Below, piece after piece: positions 1 through 8,346 of a DNA stretch of 64,000 bases (its first letter is position 1; each line of letters starts with the position of its first letter). Origin of the DNA: Streptomyces sp. VRA16 Mangrove soil. Lineage in GTDB: Bacteria; Actinomycetota; Actinomycetes; Streptomycetales; Streptomycetaceae. The DNA lies in the NCBI RefSeq assembly GCF_017377775.1, contig NZ_JAFVLN010000001.1, forward strand, positions 682,001 through 746,000. The letters are read 5' to 3'. The notes below the pieces were generated by a model, which saw only the letters and a list, made by a program, of their open reading frames with translations, was not told the DNA's origin and ran no database searches. The translations under genes were made by a program, and so were the position numbers.

Positions 1-219
1 TTCGTGGCCCGCAGGGGCGACACCCGCGACCGGCGCGTGTCGCATCTGAGCCTGACGGACGAGGGCAGGGCCCTGGTTGACGAGGTGCTCCCGCAGCAGC
101 TCGCGTACGAGGCGTCGGTCCTCGCCGGACTCACCGGCGGCAAGGACGGTGAACTCGCCGCACTGCTCGGTGAGTTGCTGCTCCAACTGGAGGGGCGGCT
201 CGGCGTCGGCAGGGGCTGA
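1..219 (+). CDS. MarR family transcriptional regulator, C-terminal part (cut by window edge)
   Basis: The window opens inside this gene, in frame 1, and 72 codons remain before the stop. The visible part holds the end of a winged-helix domain, with the typical 'DRRVSHLSLTDEGRAL' wing and following helix, then a dimerisation helix rich in Leu and Glu. MarR proteins are dimeric DNA-binding repressors that often respond to phenolics, drugs or oxidants. The DNA recognition helix and the start lie upstream of the window, so target and ligand cannot be judged. The family call is firm; no specific role can be given. Confidence 0.8.
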   Translation, partial: FVARRGDTRDRRVSHLSLTDEGRALVDEVLPQQLAYEASVLAGLTGGKDGELAALLGELLLQLEGRLGVGRG

Positions 220-422
220 TCCGCTTCAGAGATCGTCTCGTTCGGTTCTCCGGTCAACTTGGTTGTTGCCTGCGGCGTTTGTTGGGGTGGCAGGGTTACA
301 TGCCGCGGTCCGGCTCGCTCCCGGCTCTGGCCGTTCGTCGGCGGTCATCGGGAGCCGGCGCAGTTGTGCCGGGCCGGGGTAGAAGGCGGAGGTGCCGGCG
401 CCGGTCATGTCTTGGCCGATGA

Positions 423-833
423 GGGAGCGGGGGCGACCTGCACCGCGCCCACCTGGTCCGCCCGGTGGCGGCGCTGCTCAGGCCCGAGGCTTCAACTGCC
501 CCTGGCTGGCAGGAAGTCGGGCCCGCCTCACGCGGCGGCAGCGGTGACACGGTCGGCGCCGCCGCGTGGGGATCCGGTTTCCGGCAGACCGCGGGCGCCG
601 GCTTCCGGCTCGTCGTCGACGTCGGGGCGTGGGACCACTCCGTCGCCATGAACACACCGGGACAGTCCGGCGACCCGCACGGCGAGCACTACGCCGACCT
701 CTTCGAACAGTGGGCCGGCGACGGCTCGTTCCCGCTCCTCTACAGCAGCGCCGCAGTGGAGAAGCGCGCGGTGCGGACGATCGCCCTGCGACCGTCCGCA
801 CCCGGCGTCGGTCAGCCCCCGAACGGGAGGTAG
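423..833 (+). pseudogene. Remnant of a penicillin acylase (peptidase S45) C-terminus
   Basis: One plus-strand frame after an in-frame stop at 420-422 reads like the last ~135 residues of a penicillin amidase: 'DLHRAHLVRPV', then 'SGDTVGAAAW', 'FRLVVDVGAWDHSVAMNTPGQSG' split as seen, 'HYADLFEQWAGDG' and 'FPLLYSSAAVEK'. These blocks match the family's beta-chain end in order and spacing. A complete enzyme has about 750-800 residues; nothing of the signal peptide, alpha chain or catalytic N-terminal Ser is present between 220 and 420. Its end overlaps the 3' end of the DUF917 gene on the other strand. I infer a decayed, truncated gene, not a functional one. Confidence 0.7.
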
Positions 834-1882
834 TCCACCTCGTACCCGAAAGAGCGCGGACCGGCCAGCGCGAGGCCGCCCGGCGACGTCCAGCGCGGGT
901 CGCAGCGCGCCGCGACGACGCTGACCCGCAGCCCGTAGCGCAGCCCCTCCGTGGTGACCGGCTCGCCCGTCTCACTGTCCAGGACACAGATCAGATCCGG
1001 TGTCGTGGCGACGGTCGAGCCGTCCCGCGTGGCCAGCAGATGCTCGTTCTGGAAGTCGAGTTCGAGCGTGTGGCCCGTGTCGTCCGTGATGCCCTCGATC
1101 ACGGCACGGCCGCGTGCGAAACCGCCCTCCGTGCGCCGCGACACATCGACGACCTTGCCGGTGAGCAGAGCGATGCCGTCGAGCATCTTGCGAGCCGCGC
1201 CCACCGGATCACTGTGCTCGGCACGGGCCGCGCGCACCGCCGCGCCGAGCTTTTCGGCCAGCGTCAGCGTCGCCGGGACGAGGCCGTCGGCGAGCTGGTC
1301 GCCGCGCAGCACCGTGTCCGCGCACGCGATCTGACAGCCCCGCTCCACGCACACCGCCCGCGCGATCGTCTCCGCCGCATGGTTGTCGACGGCGTCCACG
1401 ATGATCGTGTTGCCCTTGTCGTCGGCGAGCGCCATCGGCGAGTTGCTCACCCCGATCAGACCCGGCAGCACCATCTGTGCCTCGGGAAACGCCCGCCCCA
1501 TCGCGTCGCCGTCCACGATCGGCAGACCCGCCTGGGCGGCGCACGCGATCGGCAGCATCGAGTTCACCCCGCCGATCTCGATCGGCGCGATGTGCGTCGC
1601 GGGGCGCCCGATGTGCTTCTCCAGGGCGCGCAGCGCGGCCAGTTCCTCCCCGCCGTTGGGGACCCGTTCGAGCAGCACCGTCGGCGCGCCCATCCCGGAG
1701 ATCGGCACCACCGTGGCGGCCGCGGGGACCTCGTCGATGTCCACGATCCGCACCGGGCCGTGCCGGCGGATCGCCTCGCGGGCGAGCAGCTTGCCGATGT
1801 ACGGGTCTCCGCCGCCGCCCGTGCCGAGGATCCCGGCACCGCGCGCGATGTCGTCCAGCTTGTCGAGGGTGATCTCACGCAT
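812..1882 (-). CDS. DUF917 family protein (S-methyl-thiohydantoin desulfurase-like)
   Basis: About 356 residues. The N-terminal glycine-rich 'GILGTGGGGDPYIG' and the following 'VPISGMGAPTVLLERVPNGGEE' are hallmarks of DUF917, a family almost always found next to hydantoinase/oxoprolinase-like ATPases and thought to act with them on cyclic imides or hydantoin-like compounds. The gene overlaps the upstream hydantoinase gene by 8 bases, so the two are translationally coupled. I chose ATG 1882 because GGAG lies 9 bases before it; GTG 1888 would be too close to that site. Substrate unknown; family call strong. Confidence 0.85.
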   Translation of the reverse strand: MREITLDKLDDIARGAGILGTGGGGDPYIGKLLAREAIRRHGPVRIVDIDEVPAAATVVPISGMGAPTVLLERVPNGGEELAALRALEKHIGRPATHIAPIEIGGVNSMLPIACAAQAGLPIVDGDAMGRAFPEAQMVLPGLIGVSNSPMALADDKGNTIIVDAVDNHAAETIARAVCVERGCQIACADTVLRGDQLADGLVPATLTLAEKLGAAVRAARAEHSDPVGAARKMLDGIALLTGKVVDVSRRTEGGFARGRAVIEGITDDTGHTLELDFQNEHLLATRDGSTVATTPDLICVLDSETGEPVTTEGLRYGLRVSVVAARCDPRWTSPGGLALAGPRSFGYEVDYLPFGG

Positions 1883-3437
1883 GGGCACTCGCTCCGGTCT
1901 TGATGTGGTTCAGGTCGAGGTCGCCGACCGCCTTGACGCGGATCCGGGTCGTGCCGCCCGGCAGATAGGCGAGCGGCACCTCCTCGATGTCCACGACCCG
2001 CACGCTGCCGCGCCGCGCGCCCGCCTCCTCGGCGCGCCCGACGGCTTCCTCGCGGGCCTGCGCGAGCACGGACTCGCGCTTGCCCTCCGGCACCTGGAAG
2101 ACCCGGTCGACCTCGCCGCCGACCTGGGCGATGGCCGCGCCGACCGCGTTCGCGACGCCGAAGTTCCCCGGCCGCCGTACGTCGTCGAAGCCCGGCAGCG
2201 CCTCCGGTACGAGGACCGAACCGCCCCCCACCGCGACCACCGGCAGCGGCGCCGCCGATGTCCGCATCCGGTCGACGGACTCGGTGAGCCGCTCCGCGAT
2301 GCGCGCCAGCGCCCGGTCCACGAACGCCCGGTCCAGATGGGCCACACCTGCGGCGTCGCCGATGTCGGCGAGGCCCGCCGCCACCGTCAGGTCCGTCGCC
2401 GTGAGCGTGGATCCGCCGAAGACGAGTGCCTCCTCGGTCAGCCGGTAGCCGACCGACCGCGGGCCCGTCTCCCCGTCGGCCGCCACCAGCGAACCGCCGC
2501 CGATGCCGAGCGAAAGGACGTCAGGGATACGGAAGTTGGTGCGGATCCCCGCCGCCTCGCTCTCGCCCGCAGCCTCCCGCGGGAAGCCGCCCTGGAGGAT
2601 GCCCACGTCCGCCGTGGTGCCGCCGACATCGACGACCGCACAGTCCGCGAGCCCCGACAGTAACGCCGCGCCGCGCATCGAGTTCGTCGGCCCGGACGCG
2701 AACGTCGCCACCGGGTAGGACCGCGCGAACTCCACGTCCATCAGCGTGCCGTCGTTCTGCGACAGGAAGAACGGCGCCGTGATCGACGCCTCCGCCAGCG
2801 CCTTGCCGAACGACTCCACGATCTGCGCCGCGAGATCCCGCAGCGCCGCATTGATGATCGTGGCGTTCTCCCTGGCCAGCAGGCCGATACGGCCCAGCTC
2901 GTGGGAGAGCGAGACATGGATGCCGGCGCCGAGTTCGCCGCGCAGGATCTCGGCGGCGCGTCGCTCGTCGTCCTCCGCGACCGGCGAGAACACCGACGAG
3001 ATCGCCACCGACGCGATGCCCTTCGCCGCGATGTCGGCGGCCGTCCGCTTCAGTTCGTCCGGGTCGAGCGGGGACAGCGGGCGGCCGTCGAACTCGCGGC
3101 CGCCGTGGCAGAGATACCCGTGCCCGCCGACGGCGGCCCGCTGCCGCTCGGGCCAGTCCGTCATCGGCGGCAGCGCGGCCGTCGCCGGAAGCCCGAGCCG
3201 GACCGCCGCGACGGGCGCGAGCCGGGCGCCCTCGACGAGCGCGTTGAGGAAGTGGGTGGTGCCGATCATGACCGCGGTGACCTCGGCCACGGGCGGGTCG
3301 AGGGCCCGGATCGCCACTGTCACGCCGGAGGTGATGTCCGGTGTCGTCGGCGACTTGGCGGCCGAGATCACCCGGTCGTCGTCACCGAGCAGGGCAGCGT
3401 CGGTGTTGGTTCCGCCGACGTCGATACCGATGCGCAT
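1875..3437 (-). CDS. Hydantoinase/oxoprolinase family protein
   Basis: 520 residues with the actin-like ATPase start 'MRIGIDVGGTNTDAALL' and a second phosphate-binding stretch 'CAVVDVGGTTADVGIL', as in HyuA/5-oxoprolinase A chains. These enzymes hydrolyse hydantoins or 5-oxoproline with ATP. The start is supported by AAGGAAAG 8-9 bases upstream. It is the first intact gene of a two-gene unit with DUF917. A TTA leucine codon at complement 2661-2663 (within GAALLSGL) is the only in-frame TTA I found among genes of this window, so translation probably needs the bldA tRNA. The normal upstream partner, a cytosine-type permease, is a pseudogene. Confidence 0.88.
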   Translation of the reverse strand: MRIGIDVGGTNTDAALLGDDDRVISAAKSPTTPDITSGVTVAIRALDPPVAEVTAVMIGTTHFLNALVEGARLAPVAAVRLGLPATAALPPMTDWPERQRAAVGGHGYLCHGGREFDGRPLSPLDPDELKRTAADIAAKGIASVAISSVFSPVAEDDERRAAEILRGELGAGIHVSLSHELGRIGLLARENATIINAALRDLAAQIVESFGKALAEASITAPFFLSQNDGTLMDVEFARSYPVATFASGPTNSMRGAALLSGLADCAVVDVGGTTADVGILQGGFPREAAGESEAAGIRTNFRIPDVLSLGIGGGSLVAADGETGPRSVGYRLTEEALVFGGSTLTATDLTVAAGLADIGDAAGVAHLDRAFVDRALARIAERLTESVDRMRTSAAPLPVVAVGGGSVLVPEALPGFDDVRRPGNFGVANAVGAAIAQVGGEVDRVFQVPEGKRESVLAQAREEAVGRAEEAGARRGSVRVVDIEEVPLAYLPGGTTRIRVKAVGDLDLNHIKTGASAHA

Positions 3438-3547
3438 GGTGCTGCTTTCCTTGGAAGGTCTCCCGAGAGGGATTCTGTGCCGGGTGAGGGAGCCGAGACC
3501 GTCGCCGGTGATCGGAGGGCGCTCTCCGCCTCCACCTGGGCGGCCGG

Positions 3548-3950
3548 CCGCGAGGGCTGGGTGACCGGCAGTTCACGGGCGCCGCGCACCAGGCCGAGAG
3601 AGCCGAGCGCGACATGGCCGAGGCCCGCGAGGACGAGCGAGTTGAGGGCGGGAACGCCCCATCACTGGTAAGGGTCGCCGAGCCACCCGACAAGGGAGGC
3701 CACGGCCCACACAACGAGAGTGGCGGGTACCCATGACGGCTCGGTTTCGGGCAGGCGTCCGACGCGTCGCGAGGCGTCCAGCCGCGGCCGCCACTTCTTC
3801 ATCACGAAGTACTCGGCCACCATGATTCCGGCGACCGGCGGGGTGAGGACCCGAGGATCGTCAGGAAGTCGGTGAAGTGGTCCAGGATCCCGGCGGCCGC
3901 GGCCGGCGAACCGAACACCCCGATCGCCCGGGACACCTCATGGACGTCGT
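3548..3950 (-). pseudogene. Decayed NCS1 cytosine/purine permease (CodB-like), C-terminal fragment
   Basis: Reverse-strand translation gives 'IGVFGSPAAAAGILDHFTDFL', then after a one-base loss near 3849 'LTPPVAGIMVAEYFVMKKWR', 'LPETEPSWVPATLVVWAVASL', an in-frame TGA near 3664, and 'WGVPALNSLVLAGLGHVALGS'. This order matches the last transmembrane helices of CodB-type permeases. The gene has a frameshift, a nonsense codon and no N-terminal two thirds. Such permeases usually sit between a PucR regulator and hydantoinase/DUF917 genes, exactly this context. The truncated end abuts the truncated PucR gene at about 3940-3950. Confidence 0.75.
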
Positions 3951-4716
3951 CGTCCGGGACGCGGCAGCGGCCGGCGCGGCGGCCCTCGTCCGCACCGGTG
4001 ACTCCGCCGCCGAGCCCGGCGCCCTGGACGGCGCGGCCCGCGCCACCCTCCGCTCCCTCACCGACCGCGGCCGCCTCGCCGCCCGGACGCTGACCCGGCT
4101 GCGCGCCGCCGACGCCGCCGCCCACTGGCACGCGGCCCTCGTCGACGACGCCCTCGTCCTGCTCGCCACCCGCGCCACGACCTCGGGCCCCGAGGCCCGC
4201 CGCAGCGGCCTCGCGCTAGCCCGCCGCACCCTGGACGCGCTGCGTACCCAGCACCCCGACGCGGGGCTGCGCGGCGGACTCGGCGCCCCGCACCGCGGCC
4301 CGCTCGGCATCCGTACCTCCGCCCGCGAGGCCCGCGCCGCCCTCCAGGCCCCGCCCGACGGCACGTCCGTCACCGCGCACGACGCGGTGGGCCTGGACCG
4401 CATGCTGATGGAGTGGTACGCCTCCGACACCGCCCACGCGGCGACCGGCGAACTCCTCGCCCCGGTCCCGAGGCTGGGCCCCGACAAGGCCGAACCCCTG
4501 CTGCGTACCCTCCAGGCCTACCTCGACCACAACAGTTCAACGGCCCGCGCCGCCGAACTGCTCCACCTGCACCGCAACGCCGTCGGCGCCCGCATCCGCC
4601 GCTTCACGGACCTCACGGGCGCCGACCTCACCGACCCGGAGACCCGGCCGGCCCTCCAACTCGCGTGCCACGCAAGGCTGTCGGGGATGCGGCCTGACGG
4701 GGCGGCGGACCGCTGA
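3940..4716 (+). pseudogene. PucR-type regulator lacking its N-terminal part
   Basis: An open frame gives about 258 residues from ATG 3940. The C-terminus has the PucR/CdaR helix-turn-helix pattern: 'LLRTLQAYLDHNSSTARAAELLHLHRNAVGARIRRF' (shown here in pieces: LLRTLQAYLDH, AAELLHLHRNAV). A GGDEF-like middle region precedes it. Family members have about 400-550 residues and an N-terminal PucR or GAF sensor domain, which is missing. No ribosome site precedes the first ATG, and the frame runs back into the permease remnant. It could still make a truncated DNA-binding protein, but I infer loss of function. Confidence 0.65.
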
Positions 4717-4720
4717 CGGG

Positions 4721-6166
4721 CTACTCCGCCGGCAGCTGCGCGATCGGCAGATCCGGTCGCTGCGGCGTCATCGACCGCCCGGCCACCTGCGCGCTCACCG
4801 CCGCGTGGATCTCCTCCGGCGACAGATACGCGTCCGTCATCTCGAAATCCTTGAGCGTGGCGGGCCGGTGCCGCTGGAATCCGGTGCGCACGAAGTCGTC
4901 GCCCGCGACCGCGTTCAGACCCCAGTTCGCCGCCGTACGGAAACGCGCTGTCAGGGTCCTCAGCGCCGCCAAGTGGTAGCCACGCGCCACCACTTGGGCC
5001 GGAAGCCCGGTCAACTGCACGCCCATCGGCTTCGACACGGCCTGGATGCCGCCGAGGTCGACCACGAGCCCGAGGTCCTTGTGCCGGTACTGGGTGAGCG
5101 GGGTGCCGCGCACCGCGGCGAGCACATTGCGGGCCGCCGACCAGCCCTGCCGCATCGCGTGCTGCGCCGTCGGCGGGCACATCGCGTCGCCGCCCTTGAC
5201 CACGTCGGGCACGGCCGCCGCGTCGCCGAGCGCGAAGACCCCGTCGAGACCGGGCACCGTCAGCTCGGGCGTGACGATCAGCCGGCCCCGGTTCGTCTCC
5301 GCGTCGAGCGTCGCGACCAGCGGGCTCGGCGCCACACCGGCCGTCCAGATCAGCGTGTGACAGGGCAGTTCACGGCCGTCGGTGAGCGTCACCGTGTCCT
5401 CGGTGGCCTTCGCGACGGACACCCCGAGCGAGACGTGCAGGCCCCGCTTCTCCAGGATCGCCATGGCCTTGTCGCCGAGCCGGTCGCCGAGCTCCGGCAT
5501 CAGCTTCGGCGCCACGTCCACCAGATGCCACTTGATGCCGCGCGGGTCGAGCCCCGGGTAGCGCTTCACGGCGGCCGTCGTCAGCCGTTGCAGATACGCG
5601 GCCGTCTCCGTGCCCGCGTACCCACCGCCGACCACGACGAACTGCAGCCGCGCCTCCCGCTCGCGCGGATCCGAACTCGCCGCGGCCAGGTCCAGCTGCG
5701 AGATGACGTGGTCCCGGATCCAGGCCGCCTCCGCCAGCGTCTTCACACCGACCGCGTGCTGGTCGACGCCCGGGATGTCGAACTGCCGGGTGACACTGCC
5801 CGGCGTCAGGACGAGATGGTCGTAGCGCTCGACGATCTCCTCGCCGTTGATCTTCCGGACGACGACCGCCTTCGCCTTCGGGTCGACGCCGACGGCTCCG
5901 CCCGGCACGATCGCGGTCCGCCGCAGCATCCTGCGCAGCGGCACGGCCACCGACTGCGGGGTGAGCACACCGGACGCCACATGCGGCAGCAACGGCAGAT
6001 ACAGCTGGTGGTCCATGGGACTGACGAGCTTCAGCACGGCCTCGCCGGGCTTCAGCTCCTTCTCCAGCTTGTGCGCGCACTCCATCCCGGCGAACCCGCC
6101 GCCGACGATCAGGATCCGCGGCACGGTCGAGGTGCGGGGAGCGTTCGTGTTCCGGGGAGCGGTCAT
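4721..6166 (-). CDS. NAD(P)/FAD-dependent oxidoreductase, type II NADH dehydrogenase-like
   Basis: 481 residues. Two dinucleotide folds are visible: 'ILIVGGGFAGMECA' near residues 18-31 for FAD and 'FVVVGGGYAGTETAAYL' near 176-192 for NADH. 'LPLLPHVASGVLTPQSVAVPLRRML' and the late 'FALGDAAAVPDV' are typical of NDH-2, the single-subunit non-proton-pumping dehydrogenase that passes electrons from NADH to quinone at the membrane face. The C-terminus lacks an obvious transmembrane helix; amphipathic attachment is usual. It converges on the PucR remnant with a 4-base gap. Other carotenoid-like or ferredoxin reductase roles are less likely. Confidence 0.85.
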   Translation of the reverse strand: MTAPRNTNAPRTSTVPRILIVGGGFAGMECAHKLEKELKPGEAVLKLVSPMDHQLYLPLLPHVASGVLTPQSVAVPLRRMLRRTAIVPGGAVGVDPKAKAVVVRKINGEEIVERYDHLVLTPGSVTRQFDIPGVDQHAVGVKTLAEAAWIRDHVISQLDLAAASSDPREREARLQFVVVGGGYAGTETAAYLQRLTTAAVKRYPGLDPRGIKWHLVDVAPKLMPELGDRLGDKAMAILEKRGLHVSLGVSVAKATEDTVTLTDGRELPCHTLIWTAGVAPSPLVATLDAETNRGRLIVTPELTVPGLDGVFALGDAAAVPDVVKGGDAMCPPTAQHAMRQGWSAARNVLAAVRGTPLTQYRHKDLGLVVDLGGIQAVSKPMGVQLTGLPAQVVARGYHLAALRTLTARFRTAANWGLNAVAGDDFVRTGFQRHRPATLKDFEMTDAYLSPEEIHAAVSAQVAGRSMTPQRPDLPIAQLPAE

Positions 6167-6376
6167 CTCGGATCTCTCCTGAGCTGGACTGCGAGGGCCA
6201 GTGCCGTTGTGGTGACTGTAGGGAGTTCCCGTCCCGCCGGCGGGGGACGAGGACCCGATACGGTCATCAGCGTCTATCCGGATCGGCGCCGCCGAATCCC
6301 CGGATCAGCGCCATCCTCGGTGCTGCGGCCCGTCGCCGCACGTCAGCGGGGGCCGACCGATGACCAAAACCTGCCC

Positions 6377-6769
6377 TCAGATCCCGGGTCGGTAGCGGAT
6401 CGGATGATCCTCGGGCACCTCCACGAGCACGATCCGGTGCCCGTCCGGATCGGCGATCCACATCTCGACGAGCCCCCACGGCTCCCGCACCGGCTCCCGC
6501 AGCACCTCCACCCCGGCCGCCACCAGCTCCCCGTGGGCGGCACGCACGTCCGCCACCTGCATCCACAGCTCCAGATGCGGCGAGGGACGCTGCCGCGCCC
6601 GCCCCGACACCTCAAGGAAGCCGCCGCCGAGGAAGTACACCGTGCCCCGCTCGGGCCCGGTGCCGAACTCCCGGTACACGGCGAGGCCCAGCGCATCGCC
6701 GTAGAACGCCCGCGACCGCTCGGGATCGACGGGCCGGACGAGAATCCTGCTGCTCAGTACGTGAACCAT
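6377..6769 (-). CDS. VOC family protein (glyoxalase/bleomycin-resistance fold)
   Basis: 130 residues from ATG 6769. Two beta-alpha-beta-beta-beta modules are suggested by 'ILVRPVDPERSRAFYGDALGL' at the start and 'VEMWIADPDGHRIVLVEVP' at the end; the latter is the classic VOC C-terminal strand with a metal-ligand-like Glu. These proteins bind metals or small electrophiles; function cannot be told from the fold. A longer upstream in-frame extension exists but looks non-coding. It is divergent from the GNAT gene, with 77 bases between the starts. Confidence 0.8.
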   Translation of the reverse strand: MVHVLSSRILVRPVDPERSRAFYGDALGLAVYREFGTGPERGTVYFLGGGFLEVSGRARQRPSPHLELWMQVADVRAAHGELVAAGVEVLREPVREPWGLVEMWIADPDGHRIVLVEVPEDHPIRYRPGI

Positions 6770-6846
6770 GCCGACGCACCCTAGCGCCGTCGCGTTAACC
6801 TCGACGGCGCCGACAGGCCCGCACCCGTACGAGATCGGAGAGCTCC

Positions 6847-7377
6847 ATGACCGCCGCCCTGACCTTCCGTGACGCCGTCCCCGAGGACGTCGACGCACTT
6901 GTGGCGCTCATCGAGTCGGCCTACCGCGGCGACTCCAGCCGTGCGGGCTGGACCACGGAGGCGGACATCCTCCAGGGGCAGCGCACCGACCCGGACGGCG
7001 TGCTCACCGTGATCAAGGATCCGGACAGCCGGCTGCTCACCGTCGAGCGCGACGGCACGATCGTCGCCTGCTGCCAGCTGGAGCACCGCGGTGAGGCCGC
7101 GTACTTCGGCATGTTCGCGGTCAGCCCGGCGCTCCAGGGCGCGGGCCTCGGCAAGCAGATCATCGCGGAGGCCGAGCGCCGGGTCCGCGAGGTGTGGGGC
7201 GTGCGCGCCATGCAGATGACCGTGATCTCCGTGCGCGAGGAGCTCATCGCCTGGTACGAGCGGCGCGGCTACCGCCGTACGGGAGAGATGAGCCCCTTCC
7301 CGTACGGCGACGAGCGCTTCGGCGTCCCGCAGCGCGACGACCTCCAGTTCGAGCTGCTGGTCAAGCCGCTGGTGTAG
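6847..7377 (+). CDS. GNAT family N-acetyltransferase
   Basis: 176 residues with the acetyl-CoA binding signature 'VSPALQGAGLGKQIIAEAE' (Q/R-x-x-G-x-G/A) around residues 95-113 and a following 'LIAWYERRGYRRTGE' motif typical of motif B. GNAT enzymes transfer acetyl groups to amines on small molecules or proteins. GGAGAG lies 6 bases before ATG 6847. It converges on the GDPD gene with only 3 bases between. Substrate unknown. Confidence 0.88.
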   Translation: MTAALTFRDAVPEDVDALVALIESAYRGDSSRAGWTTEADILQGQRTDPDGVLTVIKDPDSRLLTVERDGTIVACCQLEHRGEAAYFGMFAVSPALQGAGLGKQIIAEAERRVREVWGVRAMQMTVISVREELIAWYERRGYRRTGEMSPFPYGDERFGVPQRDDLQFELLVKPLV

Positions 7378-7380
7378 CGG

Positions 7381-8064
7381 TCAGGCCGTGAACCGCCCGG
7401 TCCGCTTGATCTCCGGGTAGTCGGTGGTCGCCCCGTCCAGGCCGAGGGCCCGTACGAGCCTCAGGTCGTCCTGGGTGTTCACGACCCAGCCGATGATCCT
7501 GAGGTCGGCCTTGCGGGCGTGCTCGACGATCTCCTGGGTGAGGCGGCGGATGTTGAGGACGAGGGTCGTGGCGCCGACGGCCACGGCCCGCTGCACCACG
7601 TCCGTGCCGTAGCGGCTCGCGACCAGCGCCGTGCGCACGCCCGGCACCAGGCGGGCGATCTCCGCGACCGCCTCGTCATGGAACGAGATGACCTCGACCC
7701 GGTGCACGAGATCGCGGCGCAGCATCACCTCCGCGAGCGCCTGCGCCGCCGCGACCGTCTTGATCTCCGCCTGGAGCGGCGCGGCCACCGCGTCCAGGAC
7801 CTCCTCGAAGACCGGGATCCGCTCGCCGCGCCCGGCGTCGAGCGTGCGCAGCTCCGCGAGCGTCTTCTCGGCGATCGGCCCCGTGCCGTCCGTGGTGCGG
7901 TCCACGTCCTTGTCGTGCATGACGACGAGCGCGCCGTCCTTGCTCAGATGGAGGTCGAGCTCGATGAGGTCGAGTCCCGCCCGCTCGGCGGCGACGAAGG
8001 ATCGAAGGGTGTTCTCGGGTTCGACACCCATGGCTCCGCGATGCCCGATGGTGAGGAAGTTCAA
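7381..8064 (-). CDS. Glycerophosphodiester phosphodiesterase family protein
   Basis: About 227 residues. The N-terminal 'IGHRGAMGVEPENTLRSF' carries the catalytic HRG and the E-x-T motif of GDPD TIM barrels, and 'LIELDLHLSKDGALVVMHDKDVDRTTDGTG' (in parts ELDLHLSKDG and VMHDKDVDRTT) supplies the metal and second catalytic His. Such enzymes release glycerol-3-phosphate from deacylated phospholipids. No signal peptide is visible, so it is probably cytoplasmic. I take TTG 8064 as start because family members begin close to the HRG motif and GGAAG precedes it; GTG 8118 is an alternative. Confidence 0.88.
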   Translation of the reverse strand: MNFLTIGHRGAMGVEPENTLRSFVAAERAGLDLIELDLHLSKDGALVVMHDKDVDRTTDGTGPIAEKTLAELRTLDAGRGERIPVFEEVLDAVAAPLQAEIKTVAAAQALAEVMLRRDLVHRVEVISFHDEAVAEIARLVPGVRTALVASRYGTDVVQRAVAVGATTLVLNIRRLTQEIVEHARKADLRIIGWVVNTQDDLRLVRALGLDGATTDYPEIKRTGRFTA

Positions 8065-8135
8065 GGCGGTCTCGCTTCCGTCGACGGCGGCTCTGCTGTC
8101 ACACGCTTCCCTACCCACGTGACACGTCTCGCAGC

Positions 8136-8270
8136 CTAACGGCCCGTCTGCGCGACGGAGCCGTCGCGACGCGGAGGACCGGCGCCGGCCGGGCCGTCCG
8201 CCCGAGTGCCCACGACTCCGAGGAGCAGCCCGGTGACGACGGCGGCGAGGAGGACGGCTCGGGTGCTCAT
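8136..8270 (-). CDS. Small hypothetical protein with one hydrophobic segment
   Basis: A 44-residue frame starts at ATG 8270 with GGAG about 10 bases upstream. It begins 'MSTRAVLLAAVVTGLLLGVVG', a single hydrophobic helix or signal peptide, followed by a short Gly/Pro/Arg-rich tail. It lies between the padR gene and the GDPD gene on the same strand. I do not recognise a family. It may be a small exported or membrane peptide, or chance coding in GC-rich DNA. Confidence 0.4.
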   Translation of the reverse strand: MSTRAVLLAAVVTGLLLGVVGTRADGPAGAGPPRRDGSVAQTGR

Positions 8271-8346
8271 GACGGGTGCGCTCCGGTGGGACGGGGACGA
8301 GGCCGCGAACCGTCCTACCGGAGCGCCGCCCGCGCGCCCGGCCATG

